Origin: JACKAQ01 sp020634975 [NCBI: Calditrichia bacterium]
Lineage (GTDB): Bacteria > Calditrichota > Calditrichia > RBG-13-44-9
Direction: 5' to 3'
NCBI GenBank assembly: GCA_020634975.1
Contig: JACKAQ010000001.1
Location: 3,410,001 to 3,474,000 of the forward strand
DNA length: 64,000 nt
In this document: piece after piece, positions 30,677 to 43,000 of the stretch
How the letters are laid out: each line of letters opens with the position of its first letter
Position numbering within the stretch: the stretch's first letter is position 1
Notes under the pieces: model-generated
Databases searched by the model: none
Told to the model about the DNA's origin: nothing
What the model saw: only the letters and a program-made list of their open reading frames with translations
Made by a program: the position numbers and the translations under genes

Positions 30677-33600
30677 TTATTGAATTGATTTTTTAAAATC
30701 GCGCGGCGAGCAGCCAAATTGTTCCTGAAAACAGCGAGTGAAATACGCCTGGCTGTTGAATCCGACCATGTAGGCGATTTCCGCGATGTTTCCGGCATCC
30801 TGTTTGATCAGCTCAGCGGCGCGTTGCAGCCGGAACGAGCGGATAAATTCACTCGGCGACTGGTTAGCGATTGCCCGCAATTTGCGGTGCAGCTGCGCCC
30901 GGCTCATCCCGATTTCGTCCGAGAACGCTTCCACGCTGAAATTTTCATCGTCCAGATGTTCTTCGATGATCGCTATTAATCGCGAGAGAAATTCCTGATG
31001 AATCGACGGCACGGTAACATCCGCCGGTTTGAGCAGCATTTCGCTGCTGAATTTCTGGCGCATTTGCTCGCGGATGCGAATCAGGTTGCGCACCCGGATC
31101 ACCAGTTCCTGCGAATCGAACGGCTTCACCAAATAATCATCCGCGCCGGTTTCCAGCCCCTCAATTTTATCGCCCGTTGCCGCTTTTGCGGTCAGCAAAA
31201 TTACTGGGATGTGGTTGGTTTTCTCGCCGGATTTTAGCGCGTCGCAAAGCTGGTAGCCGTCCATTTCCGGCATCATTACATCGCTGATGATCAAATCGGG
31301 AATTTGCGCTTCGGCAATTTCCAGCCCGATTCGCCCGTTTTCCGCTTCGATCACCTGAAATTCCGGTCGAAGTTGCTCGCAGATGAACGCCCGCAAATCG
31401 CGGTGATCTTCCACAACCAGCACGATGCAATCATCGCCGGTGTTTTTTGAAACTGGCGATGCGGCATCCGGTTGAAAAACCGAACCGCCCGAATCGATAT
31501 CGACCGGTTTCACCGGAATTTGCCGGACGATGGGCACTACTTGTTCTTCCGTTGCTTCCGATTTTTCGACAATTTCTTCCGGTCGCAAATGTTTGGCGCC
31601 AAACGGCAGCCGCACCGAAAACGTGGTTTCTCGATCCACTTCGCTTTCCACAAAAACACTGCCGCGATGCAACTCCACCAACTCTTTCACCAGCGCCAAA
31701 CCGATGCCGGTTCCCTCAAACTGGCGGGTGGTGCCGGCTTCCACCTGATAAAACCGGTCAAAAATATTTTCCAGCTTGTCAGGCGGAATGCCCGGTCCGG
31801 TGTTGGTGATGCGGATTTCCACAACCGGCTGCTCATCGCCACCGCCGGCGATGCCGGTAACAATGCTCACATCAATTTCCCCGTTTGCCGGAGTAAATTT
31901 GAAGGCGTTCGAGAGCAAATTGTTGAACACTTTTTCCAATTTTTCCGCATCAAAATAGATAAAAATAGCTGCCTGCCCCGATGTTTCCGTCAACGGTACA
32001 TGATTAAACCGGAGTTCAATTTTCTTTTCCGGCGCGAAGGATGCGAACGATGCAAAAATTCGCCGGAGAAACTGAACGATGTCGCTTTTTGCGGCTCGCA
32101 GCTCCATCCGCCCCGCTTCCAGTTTGGATAAATCCAGCAATTCATTTATCAAATTGAGCAATCGTGCGGCGTTCTGACGCATCATTCCCAAGTCTGAGTG
32201 GGCATCCGCAGTGGGTATGTTTCGCCGCAATTTGTCCAGCAATCCCATTATCAGCGTGAGCGGTGTTCGAAATTCATGGGAAATATTCGCAAAAAACCGC
32301 GATTTCAGTTCGTCCATTTCTTTCAGCTTTTCCGATTGCTGCTCCAATTGGTTGCGCTGTTCGACCACCTGCGCGGTGCGCATTGTGATAATTTTTTCCA
32401 ACTCCTCCTGCTGTTGTTTCAACTGCCGTACCCGAATTTGCACGATTCCGGCAATCGCAATGCCGCCCAAAACAAAATACAGCAAAAATGCCCACCACGT
32501 GCGAAACCACGGCGGTAAAATGTCGAACGCGAAGCTGGTTTCACCAATTTCCGAGCGATACATATTTCTGGATTGAACGCGGAAAACGTAATCGCCTTCC
32601 GGCAGGTTGGTGTAATCTTTTTTTGCCGTTGCCGACCAGCCAGACCATCCATGATCGAAACCGTCGAGCATAAAGCGGAACTGGTTTTCGAACTCATTTT
32701 CAAAAGAGGGGAGGGCGAATTCGAAACGAAGCGCATTATCGTGATACTGCAACACCGGTGTTTCTGCCCGGTCGATGACGGTGCCGTTGAACAACAGCGA
32801 ATGCCGGTTATTTTTGGGGATGGAAACATGGCGGATTAACGGTGGAAATTGCGGTTTCATTTGATAATCAATTGCCGGATCGAAACGGATAATTCCCGGT
32901 TTGCAGCCGAACCAGATCACACCGTCTGCATCTGTGAAACAGGCATCCAGTGCCCCAAAAATCGATATTTCCCGGAAACGGCTTTTGTTGAGTTTGTAGC
33001 TGCCATCCGGCTGTTTTTCCGCCAGCCAGCAATGCCCGGTTTTGTTGCTGCCAAGCCGGAAAATGACGTTGCCATCGCCGGTTTCAAAAAGCCAGTAAAT
33101 TTCAACGGTGGAATCCGCAAGTGCTGCGCCGTAAACCGAGTCTGGTTGCAATGTTTGGGTCGCTTCGTCAAAATACCGCAGACCTTTTAATGTTGCGAAA
33201 GAAACATGATTGTTAATCGCGCTAATTTGCCCGGTCGATAACGGCATGTCCATCTCAAAATGCGCGACTGTCGCGATGGGAATTTCCCGGTCGAGATGGT
33301 CGAGTTGGATTCGCATCACCCCTTTTTGCATCGTTCCCAACCACAACGAGCCATCGGGATTTTCCACAATGCTGCGGATTTCTTCGCTGATTCCATCGAT
33401 TTTGCCGACATATCGCCAGCTTCCGTTTTCGTACCGCAAAACGCCGAGACCTAACAAATGTCCGGCAAAAATCAGGTTTGGATTTTGTTGATAGCGATGC
33501 AAAAAAAACACCGTTTCATCATTCGTTGAAATTGGTTTAACCTGCTGATTTTCCAAAAGATAAACGCCGTTATTTGTGCCGGCCAGCAGATCTTTTCCGG

Positions 33601-34771
33601 TGGAAAGCAAATGGAACGATTGGTGCTGAAAATTGCCATATTGGCGAAATGGTTTTTCCGATTGGGGATCGAGTAAATAAATGCCCTGCCCGGTCGCAAC
33701 AAACAATTGTCCGCGATGCCGGATGATGTTTTCGACATTTCCTTCCAGCCCATTGATGCCCGTAAAATAGCTGAACTGGGACGGTAACGCGATTTTCGCG
33801 ATGCCAAAATTCATGCCCAACCACAGCGAACCCATGCCATCGTGATACAAATGTTTGATATCGTCATCCGGCAAACTGCCGGATTTGTCCAGCCGCATTT
33901 GCAAATTTCCCTGCAGATCGATAATAATTGCGCCGGCATTGTAGCTGCCCAATACTATCCGTCCATCCGGTAATAGCGCAGCAGAGGAAAGCTGGTTGGA
34001 CGAAATAAATTTTGTTGCCGCATCTGAAAAACGGGTAAATTTCTGATTTTTATGAAGATACAACCCAGCTTTGCCAACGCAGAATAATCGAGTTTCTGCG
34101 TCAATCGACAAAATTTCGAAAACACCATTTCCGGCGATCATTTCGCTTCCCGGAATTAATTGTAACGAATCGCCTGCCAGTTTGAAAATGCCAACGTTGC
34201 GTTGCTGGATAAATAGCGTGTCGTTCACCAGATGCGAGAGGAAAAACAGCGGATCGGTTTTCCAGATTTTTATTTTCCCGTTGGACCAGCGAAACAATTT
34301 GCTGAATGTCTGGAAATAAACTGCGCCATCGCTGGTGCAGTGGGTTCGCCAAACTTCCGAAAAATCCCGTTCGTTTTCCGGAACGTTGTTCAGCAACGAA
34401 ACAAAGCGCATTTCGCCAATGGAATCCGGCACGAGATAGCCAAAATCTGCCGACGCACCGACATAAATCGTCCCATCCGCGCCTTTGGCAAACGAACGCG
34501 CTCGCGCACTGTTGCGAGTTTCGATGAGCCGCCAGGTGGCGCCGTCATATTCGAGAACGCCGTTGCCATTTGCCGAGTAAACCACCCCGCGATTATCGCG
34601 GATGATGCACCAGTTTTGGGTGTGCTCGCCGTATGTTTTGGGGTCGTAAAATGTGATGTTTGGGCTGCCGGTTTCGTAGGCGGATGGCTGCTCACCGGCT
34701 GCCGATAAAGCAAAAAACCATCCCAGATGTATCGCAAATAAAATGATGGGTGTCAACAAAAACTGACGCAT
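30677..34771 (-). CDS. hybrid two-component system protein (propeller sensor, kinase, receiver, AraC)
   Basis: A 1364-residue all-in-one sensor-regulator. After a signal/anchor (MRQFLLTPIILFAIHLGWFF) come reg_prop beta-propeller repeats (about 40-680). Next is a Y_Y_Y domain (ending NLPEGDYVFRVQSRN) and one membrane helix (about 745-765). A histidine kinase follows with H832 in FFANISHEFRTPLT and an ATP-binding domain with N and G boxes (LLSNAFKFTPANG; GTGIGLALVKEL). A receiver domain has phospho-acceptor D1164 in IISDVMMPEMDG, and a C-terminal AraC DNA-binding domain ends PRDFKKSIQ. Such proteins usually sense glycans or their breakdown products in the periplasm and activate nearby transport and hydrolase genes. 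ATG 34771 is chosen as it begins the signal peptide; upstream codons look non-coding. No SusCD pair is visible nearby. Confidence 0.92.
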   Translation of the reverse strand: MRQFLLTPIILFAIHLGWFFALSAAGEQPSAYETGSPNITFYDPKTYGEHTQNWCIIRDNRGVVYSANGNGVLEYDGATWRLIETRNSARARSFAKGADGTIYVGASADFGYLVPDSIGEMRFVSLLNNVPENERDFSEVWRTHCTSDGAVYFQTFSKLFRWSNGKIKIWKTDPLFFLSHLVNDTLFIQQRNVGIFKLAGDSLQLIPGSEMIAGNGVFEILSIDAETRLFCVGKAGLYLHKNQKFTRFSDAATKFISSNQLSSAALLPDGRIVLGSYNAGAIIIDLQGNLQMRLDKSGSLPDDDIKHLYHDGMGSLWLGMNFGIAKIALPSQFSYFTGINGLEGNVENIIRHRGQLFVATGQGIYLLDPQSEKPFRQYGNFQHQSFHLLSTGKDLLAGTNNGVYLLENQQVKPISTNDETVFFLHRYQQNPNLIFAGHLLGLGVLRYENGSWRYVGKIDGISEEIRSIVENPDGSLWLGTMQKGVMRIQLDHLDREIPIATVAHFEMDMPLSTGQISAINNHVSFATLKGLRYFDEATQTLQPDSVYGAALADSTVEIYWLFETGDGNVIFRLGSNKTGHCWLAEKQPDGSYKLNKSRFREISIFGALDACFTDADGVIWFGCKPGIIRFDPAIDYQMKPQFPPLIRHVSIPKNNRHSLLFNGTVIDRAETPVLQYHDNALRFEFALPSFENEFENQFRFMLDGFDHGWSGWSATAKKDYTNLPEGDYVFRVQSRNMYRSEIGETSFAFDILPPWFRTWWAFLLYFVLGGIAIAGIVQIRVRQLKQQQEELEKIITMRTAQVVEQRNQLEQQSEKLKEMDELKSRFFANISHEFRTPLTLIMGLLDKLRRNIPTADAHSDLGMMRQNAARLLNLINELLDLSKLEAGRMELRAAKSDIVQFLRRIFASFASFAPEKKIELRFNHVPLTETSGQAAIFIYFDAEKLEKVFNNLLSNAFKFTPANGEIDVSIVTGIAGGGDEQPVVEIRITNTGPGIPPDKLENIFDRFYQVEAGTTRQFEGTGIGLALVKELVELHRGSVFVESEVDRETTFSVRLPFGAKHLRPEEIVEKSEATEEQVVPIVRQIPVKPVDIDSGGSVFQPDAASPVSKNTGDDCIVLVVEDHRDLRAFICEQLRPEFQVIEAENGRIGLEIAEAQIPDLIISDVMMPEMDGYQLCDALKSGEKTNHIPVILLTAKAATGDKIEGLETGADDYLVKPFDSQELVIRVRNLIRIREQMRQKFSSEMLLKPADVTVPSIHQEFLSRLIAIIEEHLDDENFSVEAFSDEIGMSRAQLHRKLRAIANQSPSEFIRSFRLQRAAELIKQDAGNIAEIAYMVGFNSQAYFTRCFQEQFGCSPRDFKKSIQ

Positions 34772-35004
34772 ATCCAAACCTGCTTTGATGGAAATTGCTT
34801 TTTTTAGTACTGATTGGAAGTCGGAACAGGAAGCGCTGCTGCCGGTTACGGCAAGCCGGATTCTAATTGAGTGAACCACTGTTGCAAGACAAGATACCAC
34901 AATCCGCGATACTTTTCAACGATGGTTTCCGAGAAGACTAAAATTATTTAATTGTGGGGTAATTTTGTGAAAAAACGGCGGAGACGAAATATCTGTTTTT
35001 TTCG
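34772..35004. other. gap between hybrid kinase genes
   Basis: 233 bp without a gene. It holds the promoter of the AraC-type hybrid regulator on the minus strand. No clear hairpin terminator for the upstream kinase was seen. Confidence 0.4.
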
Positions 35005-36954
<1,950 letters not shown>

Positions 36955-36991
36955 GGAGAGGCTTCCTCTGCTTACAGTCGAAAAATAAGAT

Positions 36992-37564
36992 TTATAAAAC
37001 GGTCGCGAGCTTCAATAAGTTTGAGCTGAAATTGCTGCCCTCTGCTTTGGCAGATTTTAGATTTATCAAAATTTCCGGTTTATTTCCTTTTTGGCCGATA
37101 CCAACTGAAAGCCCGGATTTGATATATTCTGGAACACCGGAAAGGGTAAGAATCTGTTTTTCTGTGCAAAAATCTGCGATTTCTTTCAGAGGGGGAACAC
37201 GCAATGGTGCGACATACAAAATATTTACATCGGCATCTGCGATTTTTTCAGTAATATCTTTGCTATCACCAATGTTGATTGCGATGCATTCGATGGCAAT
37301 TCCCTCAATTGTTTTTGTTGCGGATGCGTTAAATGCAGCCATGAAATTATCTTTTGCAACCAACGACATCCGAAATTTTTCTTGATAAATTATTCCCACA
37401 ACCAGCTTTTCCGTTCCGCGGGATTTCAGGTTGCGGTCATATGTCAAAATCTTTTGAAATAGCGAATATTGTATGTCAACGGGCACCGGCATTTCTTGCG
37501 GATACAGTATCGTTGATAACAACAATAGCACGGTTAAAAATTTCTGTAATTTTGTTAATTCCAT
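36992..37564 (-). CDS. YfiR-like periplasmic protein (DUF4154)
   Basis: A 190-residue exported protein with a hydrophobic signal sequence ([16 protein letters not shown]). The mature part follows the YfiR/DUF4154 pattern: [10 protein letters not shown] near residue 55, NILYVAPL, then [10 protein letters not shown], and the closing [15 protein letters not shown] followed by [11 protein letters not shown]. In Pseudomonas, YfiR is a periplasmic repressor of the membrane cyclase YfiN. Related genes often stand next to HAMP-containing kinases or cyclases. Here a HAMP hybrid kinase follows by 37 bp and a TonB-dependent receptor precedes by 42 bp. The inferred role is to link events at the outer membrane to the kinase. 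The family's conserved cysteines are largely missing in this copy (one Cys pair at most: CIAI and FCTEK). Confidence 0.82.
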   Translation of the reverse strand: MELTKLQKFLTVLLLLSTILYPQEMPVPVDIQYSLFQKILTYDRNLKSRGTEKLVVGIIYQEKFRMSLVAKDNFMAAFNASATKTIEGIAIECIAINIGDSKDITEKIADADVNILYVAPLRVPPLKEIADFCTEKQILTLSGVPEYIKSGLSVGIGQKGNKPEILINLKSAKAEGSNFSSNLLKLATVL

Positions 37565-37606
37565 AAGATTTATCGTTCCGGGACCTGATTTTGGGTCAAG
37601 TTTTCC

Positions 37607-39592
37607 TTATAGCCGTGATTCCAGAGATATTGAAAAAGCGCGTCTGGGCTGCACAATCGCACTCTGGATATGTTCGAAACCACCGGGCAGCTGATATTCC
37701 TGATCCAACAAATTGCGCACCTGTAACCGGAGCCTGAAATGATCAAAAAACAATTGTGTGATCAAATTTGCGTTCATCAAAACATAGGATTTGGTGTTGC
37801 TTCCATAAATGGTTTTTCTGGCAGTTTCATACAACATGTTACCGGATAATGTAACATACGGAAAAAACGGATACGAAAAACCCGCTTTTACCAGATGAGC
37901 AGGCGAGTTGGTCAGCGATTCTCCGCTGATGACATCTTCTGTCCATTGATAGCCATAATTAATAAACCCGTTGAAGCCCTTTGCAACCCGCGATGCCAAT
38001 TGAATCTCGATGCCGCGTGCTTGTACTTTGCTGAAATTGCGGTATTGGATGAGCGAATCCAGTGGATCGATATCCTGATCGATCAAATCTTGCATTTTGT
38101 AGCGATAGATGGACAACATACCGGAAAATTGATTGGTAAATTGCTGTTCCCAAATAATTTCCGTTGTTTTAATTTTCTCCGGTTTCAACCCCGGATTAGC
38201 TTTGAAACCGAAAAGCGGATCATCATAATTGGTTTCGTAAACATTGGGTGCCCGGAAAGCTTCGCCGTAAACCAGCTTTGCTGTGCTGGTCGAAAACGGG
38301 TGATACACAAATGCGCCCCTGGGCATTTGCGATGATTTAAATTGATCATTTTTGTCAAACCGGATACCTGCGGTGAAAGATAGGTTGTGCAATATCTGGA
38401 ATTCATCCTGAACATAAAGCGAAACTATCGAATAGGGAAAATTTTGATTGAAATAGGTAGTATCGTCGTCCCAACTGCGGTAATCTGCACGCCGGTGATG
38501 TTGGTACTCCGATCCGATAGTTAACCGGTTGTTCAACGAAATATCCCACAAAAATTGGGCTTCGCCACCAAACCAGTTTCCAACAGTCGCATCGTAAGAA
38601 TTGTAAAGGATTTCATCTTCGTACGGATACCAACCTTCGTAATTGTAGTGATCGATGTATGAACGCGCCATCAATTGTTTGTCGTTGCCGAACTTGTTCT
38701 CGAATTTAATTTCCGCAAATCCGTGATTATCAATACTTTTTGTGTTGCCGCTGTTAAACAGCGTTTCCCATGCTGCGGTGGGAATACCTTTTTCGCGGGA
38801 GGAATACATCAATTGAGCAGAAAACGCACCGTATTTTACGGTTGAAAATGCAGCGTAATAATCATCCCAATCCATGTTTTTTGCGATGCCGTTATTGGTT
38901 GAGGGATCGTCAAATTCTGCAAAATATATATCCTCTCCGTTGTCATCCGCCCATCGTGCCGAAAAAGTAACATCCAGCCCGTTCGCATATTTTTTACCAA
39001 AAAGCGCAGAACCGACCAAAAAATTGTGGCTTCCGTATTCCGCTGTTATCTCAAGTCCGTCTATCGTTTTACCTTTTTGGGTAACAATGTTGATGATTGC
39101 AAACATGGCATTGGTGCCGTACAACGCAGAGCCCGGACCACGAATAATTTCAATTCGATCGATTGAAGCAAGATTAAAACCACCGAGTTCGGTGCCGATT
39201 GCAGCTGAACCATACACATTTTCATTCAGTGCATGCCCGTTTACCAGCAACAAAATGCGATTGTTGTAATCCGTTGGCCGGCTGAATCCCCGCACACCCA
39301 AATAGGTATAGTTGTGATCATCTGAAGTATAAAATCCCTGTATAATCTGGAAAACATCTTGAAGCGTTTGAAAACCATAATTATTAATCTCGACAGATGT
39401 GATCACGGTAACGGAAGCCGGTGCATCGCTTACGGATTGTTCGTATTTCGCTGCTGCGCTCACCGGTGTATTCAGCAACAATTCCAGAGATGTTTTGTCA
39501 GTGTCTGCTTCGGAAAGTTGTGCAGTTGCATAATACGGTGCTGCGAATATGCATACAGCCGCCAAAAAACAAAAGAATTTGATGTTGCTCAT
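37607..39592 (-). CDS. TonB-dependent outer-membrane receptor
   Basis: A 661-residue receptor with a signal peptide (ending PYYATAQ). The N-terminal plug (about 35-165) is seen in SDAPASVTVITSVEINNYG, GVRGFSRPTDYNNRILLLVN, and the typical IDRIEIIRGPGSALYGTNA. A 22-strand barrel follows and ends in the aromatic-rich RRAFSISLESRL. The length and plug resemble the vitamin B12/iron-complex or colicin-I receptor type; the ligand is unknown. It heads an operon with a YfiR-like protein and a hybrid kinase and may act as a signal input rather than only as a transporter. The ATG is preceded by AGGTGG seven bases upstream, which can pair with the 5' end of the leader (separate entry). Confidence 0.92.
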   Translation of the reverse strand: MSNIKFFCFLAAVCIFAAPYYATAQLSEADTDKTSLELLLNTPVSAAAKYEQSVSDAPASVTVITSVEINNYGFQTLQDVFQIIQGFYTSDDHNYTYLGVRGFSRPTDYNNRILLLVNGHALNENVYGSAAIGTELGGFNLASIDRIEIIRGPGSALYGTNAMFAIINIVTQKGKTIDGLEITAEYGSHNFLVGSALFGKKYANGLDVTFSARWADDNGEDIYFAEFDDPSTNNGIAKNMDWDDYYAAFSTVKYGAFSAQLMYSSREKGIPTAAWETLFNSGNTKSIDNHGFAEIKFENKFGNDKQLMARSYIDHYNYEGWYPYEDEILYNSYDATVGNWFGGEAQFLWDISLNNRLTIGSEYQHHRRADYRSWDDDTTYFNQNFPYSIVSLYVQDEFQILHNLSFTAGIRFDKNDQFKSSQMPRGAFVYHPFSTSTAKLVYGEAFRAPNVYETNYDDPLFGFKANPGLKPEKIKTTEIIWEQQFTNQFSGMLSIYRYKMQDLIDQDIDPLDSLIQYRNFSKVQARGIEIQLASRVAKGFNGFINYGYQWTEDVISGESLTNSPAHLVKAGFSYPFFPYVTLSGNMLYETARKTIYGSNTKSYVLMNANLITQLFFDHFRLRLQVRNLLDQEYQLPGGFEHIQSAIVQPRRAFSISLESRL

Positions 39593-39660
39593 GGTTGATC
39601 CACCTGTAAATTTTTTTCATGCTTACCAATATCGGATATTTGAAGAGTTTACTTAGGTGG
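39593..39660 (-). promoter_or_regulatory. possible structured leader that hides the receptor ribosome binding site
   Basis: On the minus strand CCACCTAAGTAAA (39660-39648) can pair with TTTACAGGTGG just before the start codon: 11 pairs with a two-base bulge. The 3' strand contains the Shine-Dalgarno AGGTGG. A small inner hairpin AATAT-CCG-ATATT lies between. No known riboswitch class is recognised. Confidence 0.4.
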
Positions 39661-40048
39661 TAATTGATTGAAAAAACAAAGCATGATTGTTGTTATGAAA
39701 GAGATTTACAGCCTTTCAAAAATTGTCGACCGCTATAACAATGATAAGTTTTTGAACCATCTGTAGTTGAGGGAAAACCTGCGAGGTGCATAATTTGCGC
39801 TTCCGCGCATTTTTGCCCACCGGGTTTTATTGGTGCTGATTCGTTCCTGTTTTTTTATTAATGCGCTTATTCGTTTAAAAACAGGCACTTAGGAATTTTA
39901 GTAAATGCGCTTATTTGTTTGGCATTCAAATTGATTATATGAGCGTGTCGGTTTAGCTCAGCCAGAGCAATAGAATTTCAGCTTCAATCACCGTTTATCA
40001 ATTGCAACTACAGGAACGATAGTGTTTACAGAGAAAGGACGAATTATC
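39661..40048. other. divergent intergenic region with 16-bp direct repeats
   Basis: No convincing gene. ATGCGCTTATTCGTTT (39861-39876) returns as ATGCGCTTATTTGTTT (39905-39920), 44 bp apart, about four helical turns. The repeats lie upstream of the secreted BNR/PKD protein gene and could bind a regulator. A 23-codon frame at 39695-39766 is noted among rejected items. Confidence 0.5.
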
Positions 40049-43000
40049 ATGCGAATGTTACCAGAAACACAAAAATTTTTGAGCCTGGGAAATCGGCTTG
40101 TTTTAATGCTCATTTTACTAACTTCAATGGCGGTTGCGCAATGGAACAGGCAAAGTCCTGTGCCTACTTTTCTCGATGTGCGGGGTGTTGCGGCACCCAC
40201 GGCGCAACGGGTGTTTATCGCAACGAATGATGATTCCTTTGATGACGGCGGTTCGCTGTTCGAATCGGGTGACGGTGGCGCAAGTTGGGTTCAGCGCGAT
40301 GTGCCATTCAGTCTGGCAAGCCCGTTAAACGGCATTTTCTTTTTGAATGAAAATTTGGGATGGGTTTACGGTAACGATAATTATCGCACCACCGACGGCG
40401 GAACTACCTGGACGGCGCTTCCGGTGCTCGGATCAACATATTTTATGGAATTTTACACCCCGGATTTCGGCGTTACGACCGGCAATTTTGGCGTTTATGC
40501 GAGTCGCGATGGCGGATTGAATTGGGAGCCTTCGCCGGAAGGGATGTTTACATTTGCATTTGCTGATGCCCAAAATGGCATCGGCGCAGCTACCAGTGGC
40601 GTTTACCGCACCACCGACGGTGGCGTTACGTTTACGCTGGTTCAATCCGGCGATGCGGCTGCGGTAGCGTTCCTCTCCGGGTCCGTTGCGCTCGCCATTG
40701 TGGATGACAATTTCATGCGCTCGACGGATGGCGGGGCAACCTGGTCAACCGTTGTTTCTGCTGAAGGGCGCAGCGATTTGAAGGTGATTTCTGGCGATGT
40801 TGTGCTGGCATACGGACGTTCCGGCGTTTTCCCGAATTTCGATTTTCGCACATTCCGGTCAGCGGATGGCGGGCAGAGCTGGACTGATCTCGGGACCATT
40901 TGGCCGGATGGCGTTCTCGGTTTTGCGGTGGCAGATCCCCAAACGGTGGTTGCTGCAGATCCTCGCGGAAGCATGTTTCAATCAACAGATGCAGGGCAAA
41001 ACTGGACCCAAACGTTCACATCGCCCGGACCGCTGCCGAGCTTTTTCAACAGCGCAGCGCCGGTTTTTGCGGACGCACAAACGGGGTATTTTGGCTATGG
41101 TGCCGGATTTGTCATCAAAACAATGGATGGTGGTGCATCGTGGTCACAAATTTCCAGTGGCACCGGTCAATCGCTGAATGATATCGATCGATTTCCGGAC
41201 GGAAAAATGATTGCCGTCGGCGAGGGTGGCACATTGCTGACCAGCAACGGTGCATCGCCGTGGGTGCAGCACAGTGGCATTACACCCTTCGATCTGATGG
41301 CTGTTCAGGTTATCAATCAGCAGGAAGTTGTGGTTGTCGATGAAAACGGGCAGGTGTTCAGCAGCTCGGATGGCGGTGAAAACTGGCAGTCTTTTGCAAC
41401 AACTCCGGCAGGGCTAAATGCCGTAAATCTGAAGTTTAGCGATTTGCAGAACGGCTGGCTGATCGGCAGCGGCGCGATTGGCAACGTCCTTTTTAACACA
41501 ACGGATGGCGGCAACTCGTGGACAGCCGTCCAGGGTTTTGGCGGCACTTATGTATCCGTGGATATCGAGGGGCAAAGCGGATGGGCAGCAAATGTTGGCG
41601 GGCGATATTACCGCAGCCATGACGGCGGCACAACCTGGATTCAGGGTGACCTGCCGGGCTCTCCCGTGCGAATTTATGATATGGATTTTATCGATGAAGG
41701 CACCGGCTATGCTGTTGGGATGCTTGGATACGCTGCCCGCAGCGATGACGGCGGCGCAACCTGGGAAGTGCTACCGACACCCAATACCACCGATAATTTC
41801 ACGGATATTTATCTGATCAGCGCTAACGAATTATGGCTGAGCACCAACGACGATGTCGCATATTATTCCGCCACCGGCGGTCAAAATTGGGCAGTGCTCG
41901 AAATTGGTTCCACCGGATTTGGTTCATTTTCAGCAATTGCGGCAAGCCCTTCCGGTGATGCATGGGTTGCCGGATTCTTGGGCTTTATCGAAAAATTCAC
42001 CGGCCCGCCACCGCCGCCGCTCAACCGTCCGCCGGTTGCAGCATTCGATTTTTCAATTAACGGATTGTCGGTCGATTTTACCAGTACCAGCAGCGATCCC
42101 GATGGTTTTATCACCAATTGGTTGTGGGATTTTGGCGATGGCACCACATCAATCGAGCAACATCCGTCGCATACCTTCGCAGAAGCAAACACCTACATCG
42201 TCCGCCTGACCGTCACCGATGATGATGGCGCTACCACATCCACAATCCGGTTTGTTGTTGTTCAACCCAATCCGGGCGGCACTTTCGGCGATTTTACAGA
42301 GGTGACACCGCTCGATTCGCTGTTTGTCACACCGCCGGACGAAGATTTTTGGGTAATCACCACTGCCCCGGCAGATTTCGACAGCGATGGCGACCTCGAT
42401 ATCGCAGTGCTCGGCTACTATGTTGTGTATAACCAGAGCGTTGTCGATCGCCTCGTTCTCATTCGAAATGATGGTCCCGCGAGTGCGACAGAATGGGAAT
42501 TTACATACATCGATGTGCCGTTGGGCAATATTTCTGCCGGATCATCCGACCTCGCATGGGGTGATGTGGATGGCGATGGCGATCAGGATCTGGCGCTCGG
42601 CAGCAACGGTGCAACGGTAATTTATCGCAACGATAACGGAACGCTCGTATTGACAGACACCGATTTACCGGGATATTGGGAAGAAAACGATCAGGCGGAT
42701 TTCGACTTGAGATCCATCACCTGGGCGGATTTCGATAATGATGGTGATCTTGACCTGCTCCTGCCCTCTGTTTACGATGTGAACATATTTGAATATCGCA
42801 CAAAGCTGATGCGTAACGATGGCAAAAACGGTACCGGCGGCTGGATTTTCACCGAAACGGATTCCGTTTTCGCACCGACTGTTCACGCACAAAGCGCCTG
42901 GGCAGATTTTGATCAGGATCAGGATCTCGATTTGTTACTCGTAAATATATCACCGCTGACTGACGACGGGTTTATCCGGCGCTATCGCAACGATGGCAAC

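Noticed and set aside
30382-30798. A 138-codon minus-strand frame over the repeat cluster
   Set aside because: It overlaps the C-terminus of the hybrid regulator in another frame and translates repeats into low-complexity sequence.
39695-39766. A 23-codon frame starting MKEIYSLSKIVDRYNND, like the start of an ABC ATPase
   Set aside because: Too short, no ribosome site, and no continuation in any frame; perhaps a gene remnant but not supportable.
39950-39975. tRNA-like D-arm (GGTTTAGCTCAGCCAGAGCA)
   Set aside because: No matching acceptor, anticodon or T-arm can be folded, so it is taken as chance.
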